Below, piece after piece: positions 1-10,489 of a stretch of DNA of 64,000 bases. Position numbers and translations under genes: made by a program. Source of the stretch: Helicoverpa zea (Eukaryota > Arthropoda > Insecta > Lepidoptera > Noctuidae); the NCBI RefSeq assembly GCF_022581195.2, contig NC_061461.1, forward strand, positions 5,766,001 to 5,830,000, in the 5' to 3' direction. Under the pieces are notes generated by a model. It was not told where the DNA came from. It saw only the letters and a list, made by a program, of their open reading frames with translations, and did not search any database. Numbering within the stretch: the stretch's first letter is position 1; every line of letters begins with the position of its first letter.

Positions 1-288
1 GGTATATATAACGCTGATGTGAATTATTTTTTTTGGGAATACTGTAGCGAATCCCTCGATGACTATAGCGTGGCGTACAACATAAAATCACTTTTGTTTT
101 CATAACTACGTCACATTGTAACGTTTTAGTTAAATTAATTTGATGCCGTGACGTATTTTTTACGTTTGTTTTGGTAAGTTGCTACTAACTTGTTTGTAAA
201 AATAAAAATACCCATAGCTAAGATGTTATTTATATGAATGTACTTGGGGAATTACCAGCCTTGCCTATTGAAAATTCATATTCCTATA

Positions 289-511
289 GTTCGGCCATTC
301 AGAGAATGCGTTCCTGACACGTCGCGATTGAACTGACGACGTAACTACATTCATTGATTATTGATATAATAATGTTGTTTTAATGCTCCTCAATTGTTAA
401 AACGGTAAACAACCAGCAAAAATATTTTTATCGTAACTGCAACGCCATTGCAAAGTTACGTCGTCAGTTCAATCGCGACTTGTCAGGAACGCATTCTCTG
501 AATGGCCGAAC
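289..511. mobile_element. Foldback MITE with 57-bp terminal inverted repeats
   Basis: Bases 289-345 and 455-511 are reverse complements of each other with a single mismatch, so the element could fold into a long hairpin around a 109-base AT-rich loop. Each arm begins GTTCGGCCATTCAGAG. TATA lies on both sides (285-288 and 512-515), so the target duplication is TA or TATA. That fits a Tc1/mariner-type non-autonomous element, but the superfamily is inferred only from the TA target. There is no coding capacity. The near identity of the arms suggests a young copy. Confidence 0.85.
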
Positions 512-1089
512 TATAATAAACATTAGTGTGCAGCCATAACAAAAACACAGGAAGTGTTTTAATAAGAAGACCTGTTTTACAAATTCGCGCGAATAGGTAG
601 GTCTGTACGGACTATGGTCGATGTGGCCCACGCTCCAAAAAAATATCGCGCGGTTTTTCCGCTTCTTCGGACCTCATCAGTCAGGCCCGGTCACGGTTTG
701 CAGTTTACTTAAAAGTTACTAAGACAACTACTACAACTGACAGAGTTCTATAGGCTACCGCTTTTACTTGCTTATTCCTACCTGCGAAATTAAGAACTCA
801 TATGAGCCGCGCGTTCAGCGTAATGTTGTTCTAACAAAACTGAAATATTTATTCTGTTAAAAATCATTGAATCTAAGTATTGCAAAAAAACTGAATAGGC
901 GTGTACCTATAAAAATCGAATACCTAAGTACAACATTTTCTTAAACACCTGGCAATTGTATGTATGTTTTTTTTAAAAAATAAATGACACCTGTGATTAC
1001 CTTCCTACTTGGTACCCTATCTAATCTGTCATTAAATCTATCTATAATATTAAATCAAATATTAGTAATTGAAACTACATATCATATTA

Positions 1090-1463
1090 TGATGATGATG
1101 ATGATGTCCTCCTAGCCGATTATCGGCTACGGCGGCTGTTCTCATGTAAGGAGATTAGCCAACTGCGCAGGACATATTATAGTGCACAAGCATTTGCGCC
1201 GACACAGGTGCACTCCCTATTCCTTCACTCTCATAGCCCGATGGGACGGCAATCCGACACGACCGGAAAGAGATCAGGCGCAGGACCGACATTTACGTGC
1301 TCTCCGATGCACGGGTGAATCAATCACCAACTTCCAGGCTTCGGGCTGCTTCGTGAAAGTCTTCTAAAACCCACAAAGCGATTTCGGCCCGACTCGGGAA
1401 TCGAACCCGAGACCTCGTGCTCAGCAGCCACACTTGCGACCACTAGACCAACGAGGCAACTCT
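1090..1463 (-). mobile_element. tRNA-derived SINE, full length, with target duplication
   Basis: Read on the minus strand, the element starts with a tRNA-like head that contains an A box (TGGTCTAGTGG, 1440-1450) and a B box (GGTTCGATTCC, 1397-1407). A unique body follows, and the element ends in a (CAT)n tail, seen as ATG repeats at 1091-1108. The 10-bp sequence TATCATATTA flanks it at 1080-1089 and 1464-1473, which marks a retroposition target duplication. Lepidopteran SINEs of this plan are copied by LINE machinery. The head is a transposon promoter, not a working tRNA gene. Confidence 0.85.
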
Positions 1464-1473
1464 TATCATATTA

Positions 1474-3035
1474 GAATAAGTATCTATAAGTAGTTAAACT
1501 AACCGCTGAATAAGGAAAACGTATAGTCCGTTACAACTGCGTGTGCAGCCATGTGTACCAAAAAGTTTATGAGAAAATCCTACAAGTCAGACTTGTATTT
1601 CTGGTTTCTCTACAGTAAAACGCATTGAATTAACGTACTTAGGTACAGTCAGGGACAAAATTTCACTGACACAATGAAAATAACAAAATCCCTAAAACCC
1701 AACGCTTATACGTAGCCCGCAGGTAAGTCATTTTTAATGAAAATGTTAATAAAATACTTACTTACAATTTTTAAGTGTAGACGGTACGTGTAACTACGTA
1801 CCTTAAATTACTTTAGGTCAGCTTAGTTAAGGGATTCTTCTAATGGAGCAAAAATATGTTTCACTAGACTAGCGAATCCGTATTGTATATTTCACGCAAT
1901 TAAACTCAAGACAAACATGATCCTATATTTTTACATTATATGTATTTGTGTAAGTAATAGGTATATTTAACTTAAAACTTTTTATAAAAATACACTACCT
2001 AAGTATTGCGTGAAATAGGCAGATTTTCCTCCATGCATAACTTACCTATGACGCGATAAATGTTTCAAAGGAGACGCGATTAAATCTTAAAATTACAATT
2101 TAATGAGCCTTATAAGGAATTGAAATAGACTAGACAGGTAAGTACGCAGGAAACTGCAAGTATGTCATAGTGAAACAGTTAACATAATAAGATCAAGAAT
2201 AATAATCCTAAACAAACTAAAGTGTTTTTTTTTTACTTATTCCAAATTGACCTTTTACAGGTTCTTATGAAAAGTCAAGCTAGTAGCACGGTTACTATGA
2301 AGACTCTTGAAGACTATGTTAAACTCCATGGAGACTCTTTTAAAATAACTGTCTTGTGTTCAAACATAACGATTGACTAGGAAAAATGGAAGCGGAAGAC
2401 ATATTGCGCCGACCCCAAATAAAATTGGGAGCAGGGCAGGAAGAAGTCCAAACATTCAAACTTTCTATAAGTACAGTGAAGTCTTAAAAAATTGTACAAT
2501 TAAATTATATCTAGGTAGGTATGTATGAGGTATGCACTTTTATGATTAGTCAAGTAACATATATGTGATCTAGGTTATAGAGCAAACAAGATCGATAGTT
2601 GTATGCTACACGTAATAATCTAGGTATATACAGGTACCTAATCGAAAGTCTTAGTAAAACTTGTATTGTACCTAATATGTAAGTACCTAATCAGTTGGGT
2701 TATATCAGTTACAATATACATCCTTAAAAAGTTATTTATATTATCACATTTTTCTTATAGGAAATCCCCTGGCGCTAAAATCAAGTAGCTCACAAGTCTA
2801 TGCATCTTAACCAGTTAGGTATAATTAAATAGTTGTCTTACATTAATTAAGCTCGACTTGAAACCAGGTGGTGGATCTACCGTAATAGGCACTGTGGATG
2901 CCCACAAACCTATTTACTTATGATGTCACATTTTATTTCTTTTTTAGGTGCTCCTTTATGTAATGTACAGACGGCAGCATATCAACCAACGAAAATCTCT
3001 CTTTCTTCAATATAAAAAATAGAAAATAGTGGAAG
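1474..3035. other. AT-rich intergenic DNA
   Basis: No gene-like reading frame or splice structure is visible. A short piece near 2395-2450 with the words CCGACCCCAAATAAAATTGG and GGGCAGG resembles a dispersed lepidopteran repeat, but it is too short to classify. Several 'gtacctaa' words typical of lepidopteran spacer DNA occur. Confidence 0.5.
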
Positions 3036-3320
3036 GTTAATATCAGGCCCGCCGCTAGCTTTTAGTTCGCCCGCGTGCAAAACTGATTATGCCGCCCTAC
3101 GACTGAGTTTTGTCAAAAAAAAAAGAAAAGTTCGTTAAGATTATAAAATATGTATTTTTATTAGGTACAGTAATTATATTTGTTTACTGAAGTGTAAAAC
3201 TAAGCCACATAATCCTTACAAAAACTTAACTCTTTTGTGTAGTGCGCCTGGTGCGATGCAAGAAGAGAGAAGCAATCGTAAATAAGAGCGAGCGAAGCGA
3301 GCGCTCAAGTTTTATAGTTT

Positions 3321-3599
3321 ACTAGCTTTTGCCCGCGACTCTTTCGCGTGGAATAGTAACTTCCGGTAGATTTTTGGTTTGACCAATAGGTGGCGCTATA
3401 TGTCCGGAATAAATTTTATTTTTATATTTTTTTGTAATAAAAACTATCCTATGTCCTTTCTCAAGTTTCAAACTATATCTGTACCAAATTTCACACAAAT
3501 CGATTCAGTAGTTTAGGCGTGAAGAAAAGACAGACAGACAGACAGACAGACAGAAAGACAGACAGACAGAGTTACTTTCTCATTTATAATATTAGTTAG
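3321..3599 (+). mobile_element. RTE-like LINE 3' fragment nested in the hAT element
   Basis: The segment runs from ACTAGCTTTTGCCCGCGACT, through GGTGGCGCTATATGTCCGGA and the conserved CTATCCTATGTCC block, to a (GACA)n tract. It closely parallels a second copy at 35851-36068 in the same orientation. The arrangement is typical of 5'-truncated lepidopteran RTE-type tails. No intact reverse transcriptase is present. Its position inside a complete hAT element means it inserted after the hAT family formed. Confidence 0.7.
3529..3570. repeat. (GACA)n microsatellite
   Basis: About ten tandem GACA units, with one AAAG interruption, at the 3' end of the RTE fragment. Confidence 0.9.
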
Positions 3600-4600
3600 G
3601 ATGGCCTAAAAAAGTAATTGGAGCCAAAGGTGTCTCTAGCTAATTTCCGTAAACGAGCTTATGTAGCGCCCTTGTGCAATCATTACCCAAGTGGCCCCTA
3701 TGTATTGAAAAATTGTGATCACTAGGTACCAACATATGTATATCAAAGTGCTTAGAACAGATTATGGGTAACTCAAACTAACAAAAAAAATATCTATGAC
3801 AATGTTTAAATTCAGTAAACTATGTTATTTAGGGTTTTTGGTGGGTATCCCGTTGAAAAAGTCAACGCATAAGACACATTTCACATGTAAGGAAGCGCGA
3901 GCGAAGCGAGCCCGAAAATTTTTCAGTCTAAGGACACAAAACAAATAAAAACCACTGTAAATTAACAAAGCAAAGTCAAATAGTAAGATATGTACAGAAA
4001 TGAAGTGCAAATGTATACGGAGCCGCGAGCGAAGCGAGCGCGATTGTCTCCTTAGAGTTTTCATGAAGTAAACATGTCACAAAAAGCCAAAGTGAACAAA
4101 AAGCCATAACGGACGTGCGCGAAAAATATTTTTTCGGAATAGAATTAAACAAAGATTTAGCTTAGTGATACCTATCTGACATGGAGCCGCGAGTGCAGCG
4201 AGCGCGAATTTTTTTGGGGCCACAAAGGGTAAACCCGTCAAAATTGACAGGACACGACTAAAGCGAGGGCGGCTGTTTCTGAAATTTTATTGGTAATCTA
4301 CTCATCTATTTTTATTAAAAATATTTTTGTTACGTAATTATGGTTTAATTTTGCCGTATGGTTTAATTTGCCGCCCCCTAAGAAAATGATCTTTCAACAG
4401 ATGCAACTGAAACCGGCAGTGTAAGTCATATTCTTAGCGCTATTGCTGTGTTCGGAAATATTGAAATCAAATCATTGGTAAAAAATATTGTATTTTTTAA
4501 ATATTACGTGACAAGTCGCTCGATTTGCCGCCCCCTAGGACGTGCCGCCCGCGTGCGGTGCACGCCTTGCACGCCCGCTTACGGCGGGCCTGGTTAATAT

Positions 4601-5740
4601 TCGATTGATAAAATATCACAGATTCGGGTAGGTTGACCAGCTTGCATCTGTATTACCTCTAGCAACTCCCTTATGTACTAGGTACCTCTATTTAGCTACT
4701 CCCTCATGTCCCACGCAAGGCTTTTTCTTCACACTTCACATATAGACTGCTGAGCAACTTATGTTGCCTTTCGTCATTTTTGGGAAGCTATAACAATAGT
4801 ACAACAGTTTTAGAATCCATCACCCATATTTTAACTCATTACTTACAAGAATTCATGGGCCTAGTTGTTTGATTTACGAAACTGTTATTATTAGCTTACC
4901 TGTGGAATTATATAACCACCATAGGATTCACTTTTACAAGTATAAACGCAACACTTTTTCACCATTTTAGTAGTTTAAATTGAATTAATACAAAAAAAAT
5001 ATAAACAAAATTTTAAATGCCGAATAGGCGCCAAGAATGATCAGGGTTACCACTAGAAAATAAAAAAAGCAAAATACAAATTTATGTTTTATGTTTATTA
5101 ATTTATGTTTTAAGAATAAATGCGAATAAATTAATGCGATTGTTATTAATTTGTTGACTTACAATTGTTAAAATAAGATAAAAATATAAGTGATTCAATA
5201 TTTACAAACTAAATTATTATAAAAATTATTATTTTTTTTTATAGGTACAATCAAGAATAATAATAATTGTTTTATTGGGTAGACAAAACTCTTGATCATA
5301 TTTTTTTTTATGCTGGCAAGGTGTTAGAACGAGACACGCGGCCTCCGTTATAACTATCCCTCTCGGCTCGGATTTGCCTCTGTATATTATGCAACCAATT
5401 TAGTAACTTATTGCGTGGGAATAGAGTTCATTTTCGTAAATATATATTTTGATAGTGCGCAATCTTGTTTAATACAATGGTTTAATATTACATCTATGAC
5501 AGAACGTTTATTTGACAATGACAGCAAAATGACATTGTCGTCGCCCCCAGATCATGATGTATCTATTCGCGCATGAGTACGCTCTGTATGAGAGTGGAAA
5601 GGAGACAGCTATAATGTGGACTGCTCTATAAAGAAGAGGATAGCATGTATCTGCCGTTGCTATCATGCTCAATAACCACTGCACTGTTCATAATTTACCA
5701 TTGGTTGACTTTGTCTTTGACTGTCAAGTGTCAAGTGTCA
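4601..5740. other. Intergenic spacer upstream of RPF2
   Basis: AT-rich sequence with no recognised gene. A richer patch near 5325-5385 contains no usable reading frame. The reading frame beginning at 5645 runs into the first RPF2 exon out of frame and is not a gene. Confidence 0.4.
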
Positions 5741-5834
5741 CTGTCAGTGTATTGTGTTTCATGGTTGCATTTTGTCTTTTGTAAACCACGTGTTTATTTT
5801 AGTTGTGGTTCAGAGCTAAGAAATAAGTTTAAAA
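5741..5834 (+). promoter_or_regulatory. Probable RPF2 core promoter and 5' UTR
   Basis: The stretch before the RPF2 start codon has no TATA box. An initiator-like TCAGTG with its A at 5746 would give a 5' UTR of about 89 bases. The word TCAAGTGTCA, partly repeated just upstream (5724-5740), may be a regulatory element. This is inference from position and consensus only. Confidence 0.35.
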
Positions 5835-7639
5835 ATGGGTGTAATACAAAGAGTGAAGTTAGTAATACTCTTTTGAAAACTATTATTTTGTGTTTTATGA
5901 ATGTAATATTTACACTACTTCCTAATTTCACAGAAAGCCTACAACAAGGAAGGGCAAAAAAGTACTGCAATCGAAGGAGCCAAAACCCATTGAAGGGCCC
6001 AAACAAGCTCTATTTCTCCAGGGACGCAATCCTTCCGACCGCACACGGAAACTACTAAAGGATATCTATGATTTGAAGAAACCTGATGCGGCGTACCTTA
6101 GCCGTAAAAATGATTTTGTTCCGTTTGAAGATCCGACTCTCATTGAGAAGTAAGTTGTTATTTACATAAGTACACCGAAATATAGTTGCGAATTAGGGTG
6201 TCTAGCTGTTAAATAGTAGGTGAATAGTTGAAGCCATAAAGCTATGTTTATATCGTTGTTACAGTACATTGTGATTAATGCTCAATCCTTCTCCATGTGA
6301 GAGGAGGCCTGTGCCCAGCAGTGGGACGATAAAAAGGCTGTAACAGTAACAGTACATTGTGTAAAGAGTTTTATGTTGCCGCTCATGTGGTAATAATTTT
6401 GCAATTAATTGCAGGTTGTGCTACAAGAAAGAAGCAGCATTATTTGGAGTAGGCTCTAACTCAAAGAAGAGGCCTCACAATATTGTACTCGGCCGTACAT
6501 TTGACTATGGTATCTTGGATATGATTGAACTCGGTGCAGAAAACTACAAAGCCATGTCAGAATTCCACAATATGAAAGTACTGGCTGGTATCAAACCTTG
6601 TCTGGTCTTCAATGGGCCAGCATGGGATTTAAACCAAGATTTGAAAAGACTAAAGTCACTTTTCACTGATTTCTTTCACAGAGAAAAGGTAAGTTGTAAC
6701 CCAATGGTACGAAGTGTAGCTAAGTCCTTGAGAAATTCGTTCAAAGTTAAATTAAACACGTTTATTTAAAATTGTGCAGTAGTATTAATTGCAATATGTT
6801 TAAAATAAAAGCTGCCTGCAAAGTTTGCTTAAGTTTTATATCACTTTTAATAGTTTAGTATGTAAAATCCTCAATAACACTTCTGTAATATTATTTCCAG
6901 GTGGAATCGGTCAGACTACAAGGTTTGGAACATGTCATCAGCTTCACAGCTACCGATGATGGCAACATATATTTCAGATCATACAGAATACAGTTAAAGA
7001 AGAGTGGTCAGAGGACACCCAGGATTGAGTTGGAGGAAATAGGTATAACTTCTTAGATTAATTTACAGCTTCTAATATTGATCCTGTTAAAATAATGTTG
7101 TTTATGAAACCTAGGTTTTAAGGAAAACAGAGACTTTGAACTTTCAATACAAAACTTAAAAACTAGCAAGCTAAGGATATTGCTTTTAAATACACTATCC
7201 AGTAATGCAAGAAATTCCAACTCCTAAGAAATAAATAATTTATATCCCTTATGTGTATAATTCCAGTATCAATATAAGCTCACTGTTGGGTGAAATATCT
7301 AATTTTGTGTTACTATTCCAAATTAATCATAATCATTTATTTTCAGGTCCTTCAATAGATTTCAAACTAAGAAGAACTAGACTAGGATCTGATGATCTCT
7401 TCAAAGAAGCTTGCAAAGTACCCAGAGAACTCAAACCGATCACAAAGAAAAACATTTCCAGAGATGCCTTTGGTTCCAAGATGGGTCGCGTCCATATGGG
7501 CAAGCAAGACATCAACAGACTACAGACTCGCAAGATGAAGGGATTGAAGAAGACGCCGGAAGAGAAAAAGGCGATGCTAATGAAGAGGAAGAAGGAAAGA
7601 CAGGCTGCGAGACAAGCACAGAATGTATCTGCAGAATAA
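5835..7639 (+). CDS. RPF2: Ribosome production factor 2 homolog (Brix domain protein)
   Basis: Five coding exons: 5835-5857, 5934-6149, 6415-6688, 6901-7042 and 7347-7639, all with GT/AG borders and matching phases (2, 2, 0, 1). They encode 315 aa, close to the roughly 306 aa of human RPF2. The start is the first ATG of a short first exon encoding MGVIQRVK. The Brix domain fills the centre, with the family blocks KKRPHNIVLGR, DMIELG and KSGQRTPRIELEE followed by RRTRLGSDDLFKEA. The C-terminus is a basic tail (RKMKGLKK, then a Lys/Arg-rich helix). In yeast and animals RPF2 works with RRS1 in the nucleolus to bring the 5S RNP (5S rRNA, RPL5, RPL11) into the pre-60S particle and is needed for 27S pre-rRNA maturation. 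No frameshift or missing block is visible, so the gene looks functional. Intron 2 carries a small retroposon. Confidence 0.95.
6274..6348 (+). mobile_element. Truncated SINE 3' end in RPF2 intron 2
   Basis: A 75-bp insert contains the block GGCCTGTGCCCAGCAGTGGG and ends GCTGTAACAGTA. The 13-bp sequence ACAGTACATTGTG flanks it exactly (6261-6273 and 6349-6361). The same block recurs in inverse orientation at 10172-10215 and 13705-13750. This is a recent 5'-truncated retroposition event that does not touch the splice sites. Confidence 0.85.
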
Positions 7640-7640
7640 A
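7635..7640 (+). terminator. RPF2 polyadenylation signal overlapping the stop codon
   Basis: AATAAA occupies 7635-7640 and contains the TAA stop (7637-7639). A T-rich stretch follows at about 7671-7685. If this signal is used, the 3' UTR would be only about 15-30 bases long. Confidence 0.55.
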
Positions 7641-7796
7641 ATACATGTTTGCTATTCCATTTATGCAAGTGTTTTATTTTATATCTGCTAGTTGTAGCCT
7701 ATGCGTCGTATTATCGAACTAGCCCAATATCATTCTTTTGTTTACATTAAATTACTTTATTATTGTACGGGTGTATCACAAAATTTCAGACTCTGG

Positions 7797-7916
7797 TCTG
7801 CTTTGTGAAAGAAAACCAACCCAAAGCGATTTTGGGCATGACAATTTCCATAATCGAAGCCCAGTCATCGAGTATGAGAACAGCGGACTACTCTATGCCA
7901 CTAGACCAACGAAGCA
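7797..7916 (-). mobile_element. Decayed SINE fragment
   Basis: This segment matches, with many substitutions, the head-proximal part of the SINE at 1090-1463, in the same minus orientation. Shared words include CACTAGACCAACGA, CAAAGCGATTT and GCTTxGTGAAAG. The B box is degraded, so this is an old inactive copy. A 75-codon frame over it is not a gene. Confidence 0.65.
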
Positions 7917-8064
7917 ACCTATATTGGTAAAATGGGAAATTAATTCAATTTCTTCAATTATCTAAACTTACAACTCCTAAAGTAACAGCCCTTTGTTGTA
8001 TCGTCGCTATTTAGATTATGATAATAAAAGTACATATAGTAGTAGGGCAAAAACCTTATTCGGT

Positions 8065-8072
8065 TATAAAAG
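8065..8072 (+). promoter_or_regulatory. Orphan TATA box
   Basis: TATAAAAG, a full TATA consensus, lies in a slightly GC-richer setting, with CAGTG about 30 bases downstream near 8096. No coding frame follows within several kilobases. It could be chance, or the promoter of an unseen noncoding RNA. Confidence 0.2.
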
Positions 8073-8938
8073 CGGAAGCACGTACTTGGTACTAGCAGTG
8101 AATTAATACGGTAATAATTCGTCAGTTAAAATAGGGAAATGGCTATAACGACTTTTTGAAGTTGTGATAAACTTGAAAGATTATAAATATTGTAGGTACC
8201 TACTGACCCTTTTTAGTTTGAGTTATGTTGCTATTGTTATGATTTAATACTTGCTGCTAAGTAATTCCATAGCTGTATCTTTGTAAGTGTTGATAAAGTA
8301 AACTTCCATGAGCAATATTTGTCAATATTGCCTGTGATATAACAATACCGAAGCATTACCTATGTTTGTAATTCATCATAGGGAAGTTAATAACATTCCA
8401 AGTGGTTTACTTATGAAGTAATTAGTAACTAGGTACCTACCTACTATTCTTATTATTACTAGTGGACGTCCACACACACAGTACAGTACAGTCCACTGAA
8501 ATGTATGCTCCCAAAACATGGAGACTTGTTTACCGATTAAGTCCTGGATAGGTAACGTTTCTATACACATTTTATAAGTTTAACTTACCTACTTAAATAT
8601 ATAGAGGTAATGAGGTATCTTGACGGTATTGTATTAATGTGAACAGGAAATGAGCAAAAAGGTTGCTGTCGAAGTGTGGTCGAGCCCTTACAATAAGTGC
8701 CTACGTATAATTAGTCATATACCTATTAAGTTTTGTGCTTGGTTCTGTACAAATGGAAAGGGTTTAATAAAAGTTGGATAAATTAACCTTTTGAACGTCA
8801 AACAGTGATTGTTAATTTCCGTTGTTTATCAATGCCGTACTCGTACCTATGTAGTACGACGGATTGTTAACGTGGGCTTTTAAAGTGCGAGTTTTGCTAT
8901 GTCAGTGTTGATCACTGTTATTGTAATAATACATATTA

Positions 8939-9645
8939 CTCCGCAGGGCATCTGAGGCGGATGACGGGGAGTAGCGACCCCGCGGGGCTATATATTCGAG
9001 TGCTCCAGGGAGAGTATACTGTCCCCCATCTCCGGCCTGCCGGAGTGAAGCATGACGGGGGATAGGTCTCCCGCCTCTTGGCTTGCCTTCATCTTCATCG
9101 GCCGGTCAGAGTGGAGTCGCTAGAGTAAGGTTAGCGGCCTGCTCGGAGGGTAGGTGCCTCGTGGTAAGTGGCGAGTGGGCCGGTGATGCTGGACCCACAG
9201 GGAGCGCGTGATCTGCGTTTAAAGTCCGCCGAGGTATCCTCACCCTTCAGCCGCTCATGTACCTGTTGCCCCCTTGTTGCGATTTAGCGACTGATTCCCG
9301 GGGGCCTAGTAAGTGAGTTGGCGAGTCTCCACCTGCCATTTTTACGTGTATTTATTACATTGTTATCGGCAGGTGCCATAGTTCCCGTAGTTTCCCCATT
9401 CCTAGTCCACTAGCATCCCATCACAATAGCCCAAGTAGTTTTCATCCATAGTTAGCAATAGTTTAGCACAGAACCGGGGATTGTCCTTGGGTACATTTCT
9501 ATAGTGTATACAGGGATAATCGTCGGTTTTGTGTCACCATTTCATTAAAGTTGTCTCAAAGGGCTTCAGCGTGTTGGCTTCGGCCGCACGTTCACCTTCC
9601 AAAAATCCGGGACTCTGTAGTCCCGTGGTCGGTTAGAGACATACA
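8939..9645 (+). mobile_element. Truncated non-LTR retrotransposon insertion, GC-rich
   Basis: A 707-bp block, far richer in GC than its surroundings, is bounded by perfect 11-bp duplications, AATACATATTA (8928-8938 and 9646-9656). The right end reads GGTTAGAGACATAC, which suggests a LINE 3' end on the + strand. No long reading frame is present, so it is probably the 3' UTR and tail of a 5'-truncated element. From memory of lepidopteran repeats an R1-like clade is likely, but that is inference. The duplication shows the insertion is complete and fairly young. Confidence 0.75.
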
Positions 9646-10171
9646 AATACATATTATAAAGTTGTTTCAATGAGTAAGCTATTTGTAAAAAAGTACGAAT
9701 TATTTTTTCTTTCCGATTAGACTTAGGTGCCTATTCCGTTTCAAAGTTAAGCAAATTCAAGTACCTATTTAGCCAATAATTATCTACCTACGGTATTGTC
9801 CTGTCTCACCTTCAAAGCAGAAGCGCTGGGGGTGGGTACGTAGGTACCTCAAAAGATAACTGAAGAAACTTATTCAAGCAGCGCTTAGCAAGGTCTTTAG
9901 TTGATGACACACCAACTTTAGCCAAGTTCGATCTTATGTGGGGTTAACAGACTAAAAATCTTAAACAAGAGCTGCAAAACCGCAACGTGAACTAGGAATG
10001 TGCGAGGCGTCACTCATTGAAAGGAATTTGTTGTGGTTTTTTAAAGTGTCGTTTAAAACGTTAACTACCTACTTACTGCACGCGGTTAGAACTAGGTGGA
10101 CTACCCTAGTTATTTGATTGATGTCATCCGTCAACACCTTACAATTTAGATGATTGACGTCACCTTTTTAC

Positions 10172-10483
10172 TGTTACAGCCTTTTTATCGTCCCACTGCT
10201 GGGCACAGGCCTCCTCTCACACATAGAAGGATTGAGCATTAATCACCACGCTTGCTCAAAGCGGGTTGGTGATTTCAGACTATTTAGTCCAGGTTTCCTC
10301 AAGATGTTTTCCTCCACCTTTTTATCAGCCATTGGTGGCCAAAATATACTTAGAAAGTAGGTAGGTACATACATACTTAGAAAAGTTGCATTGGTACCTA
10401 CCTACTTGCGTGACCTGGAATCGAACCCGCACCCTCACACTCGAGAGGTTGGTTCTTTACCCACTAGGCCACCACGATGAAAG
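10172..10483 (-). mobile_element. tRNA-derived SINE of a second family
   Basis: On the minus strand the head has an A box (TGGCCTAGTGGG, 10460-10471) and a B box (GGTTCGATTCC, 10417-10427). The body runs to a 3' end containing GCCCAGCAGTGGGACGATAA and CTGTAACAG. This copy links the tRNA-like head to the tail block seen alone at 6274-6348 and 13705-13750, so those are truncated members of the same family. No clear target duplication was found here. Confidence 0.75.
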
Positions 10484-10489
10484 TCGGTT

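Larger units (their letters stand above)
3044..4592. mobile_element. Non-autonomous hAT-like element with 8-bp target duplication
   Basis: The ends are inverted copies of CAGGCCCGCCG (3044-3054 and 4582-4592). A perfect 8-bp duplication, GTTAATAT, lies immediately outside (3036-3043 and 4593-4600). An 8-bp duplication with CAG-starting ends is the hAT superfamily pattern. The interior has no transposase frame. It carries repeated GAGCGAAGCGAGC-type words (about 3287, 3898, 4024 and a variant near 4186) and GCCGCCC words near both ends (about 3092, 4370, 4524), which could be transposase-binding subterminal repeats. An RTE fragment is nested inside it. The short minus-strand frame near 3825-4064 lies wholly within repeat sequence and is probably not a gene. 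Confidence 0.85.

Noticed and set aside
1397..1458. tRNA gene on the minus strand
   Set aside because: A and B boxes are present, but the sequence continues into a SINE body with target duplications, and a full cloverleaf acceptor stem is not formed.
5645..6058. 137-codon frame over RPF2 exons 1-2
   Set aside because: It reads through the first RPF2 intron in the wrong frame. The spliced model gives a full Brix-family protein.
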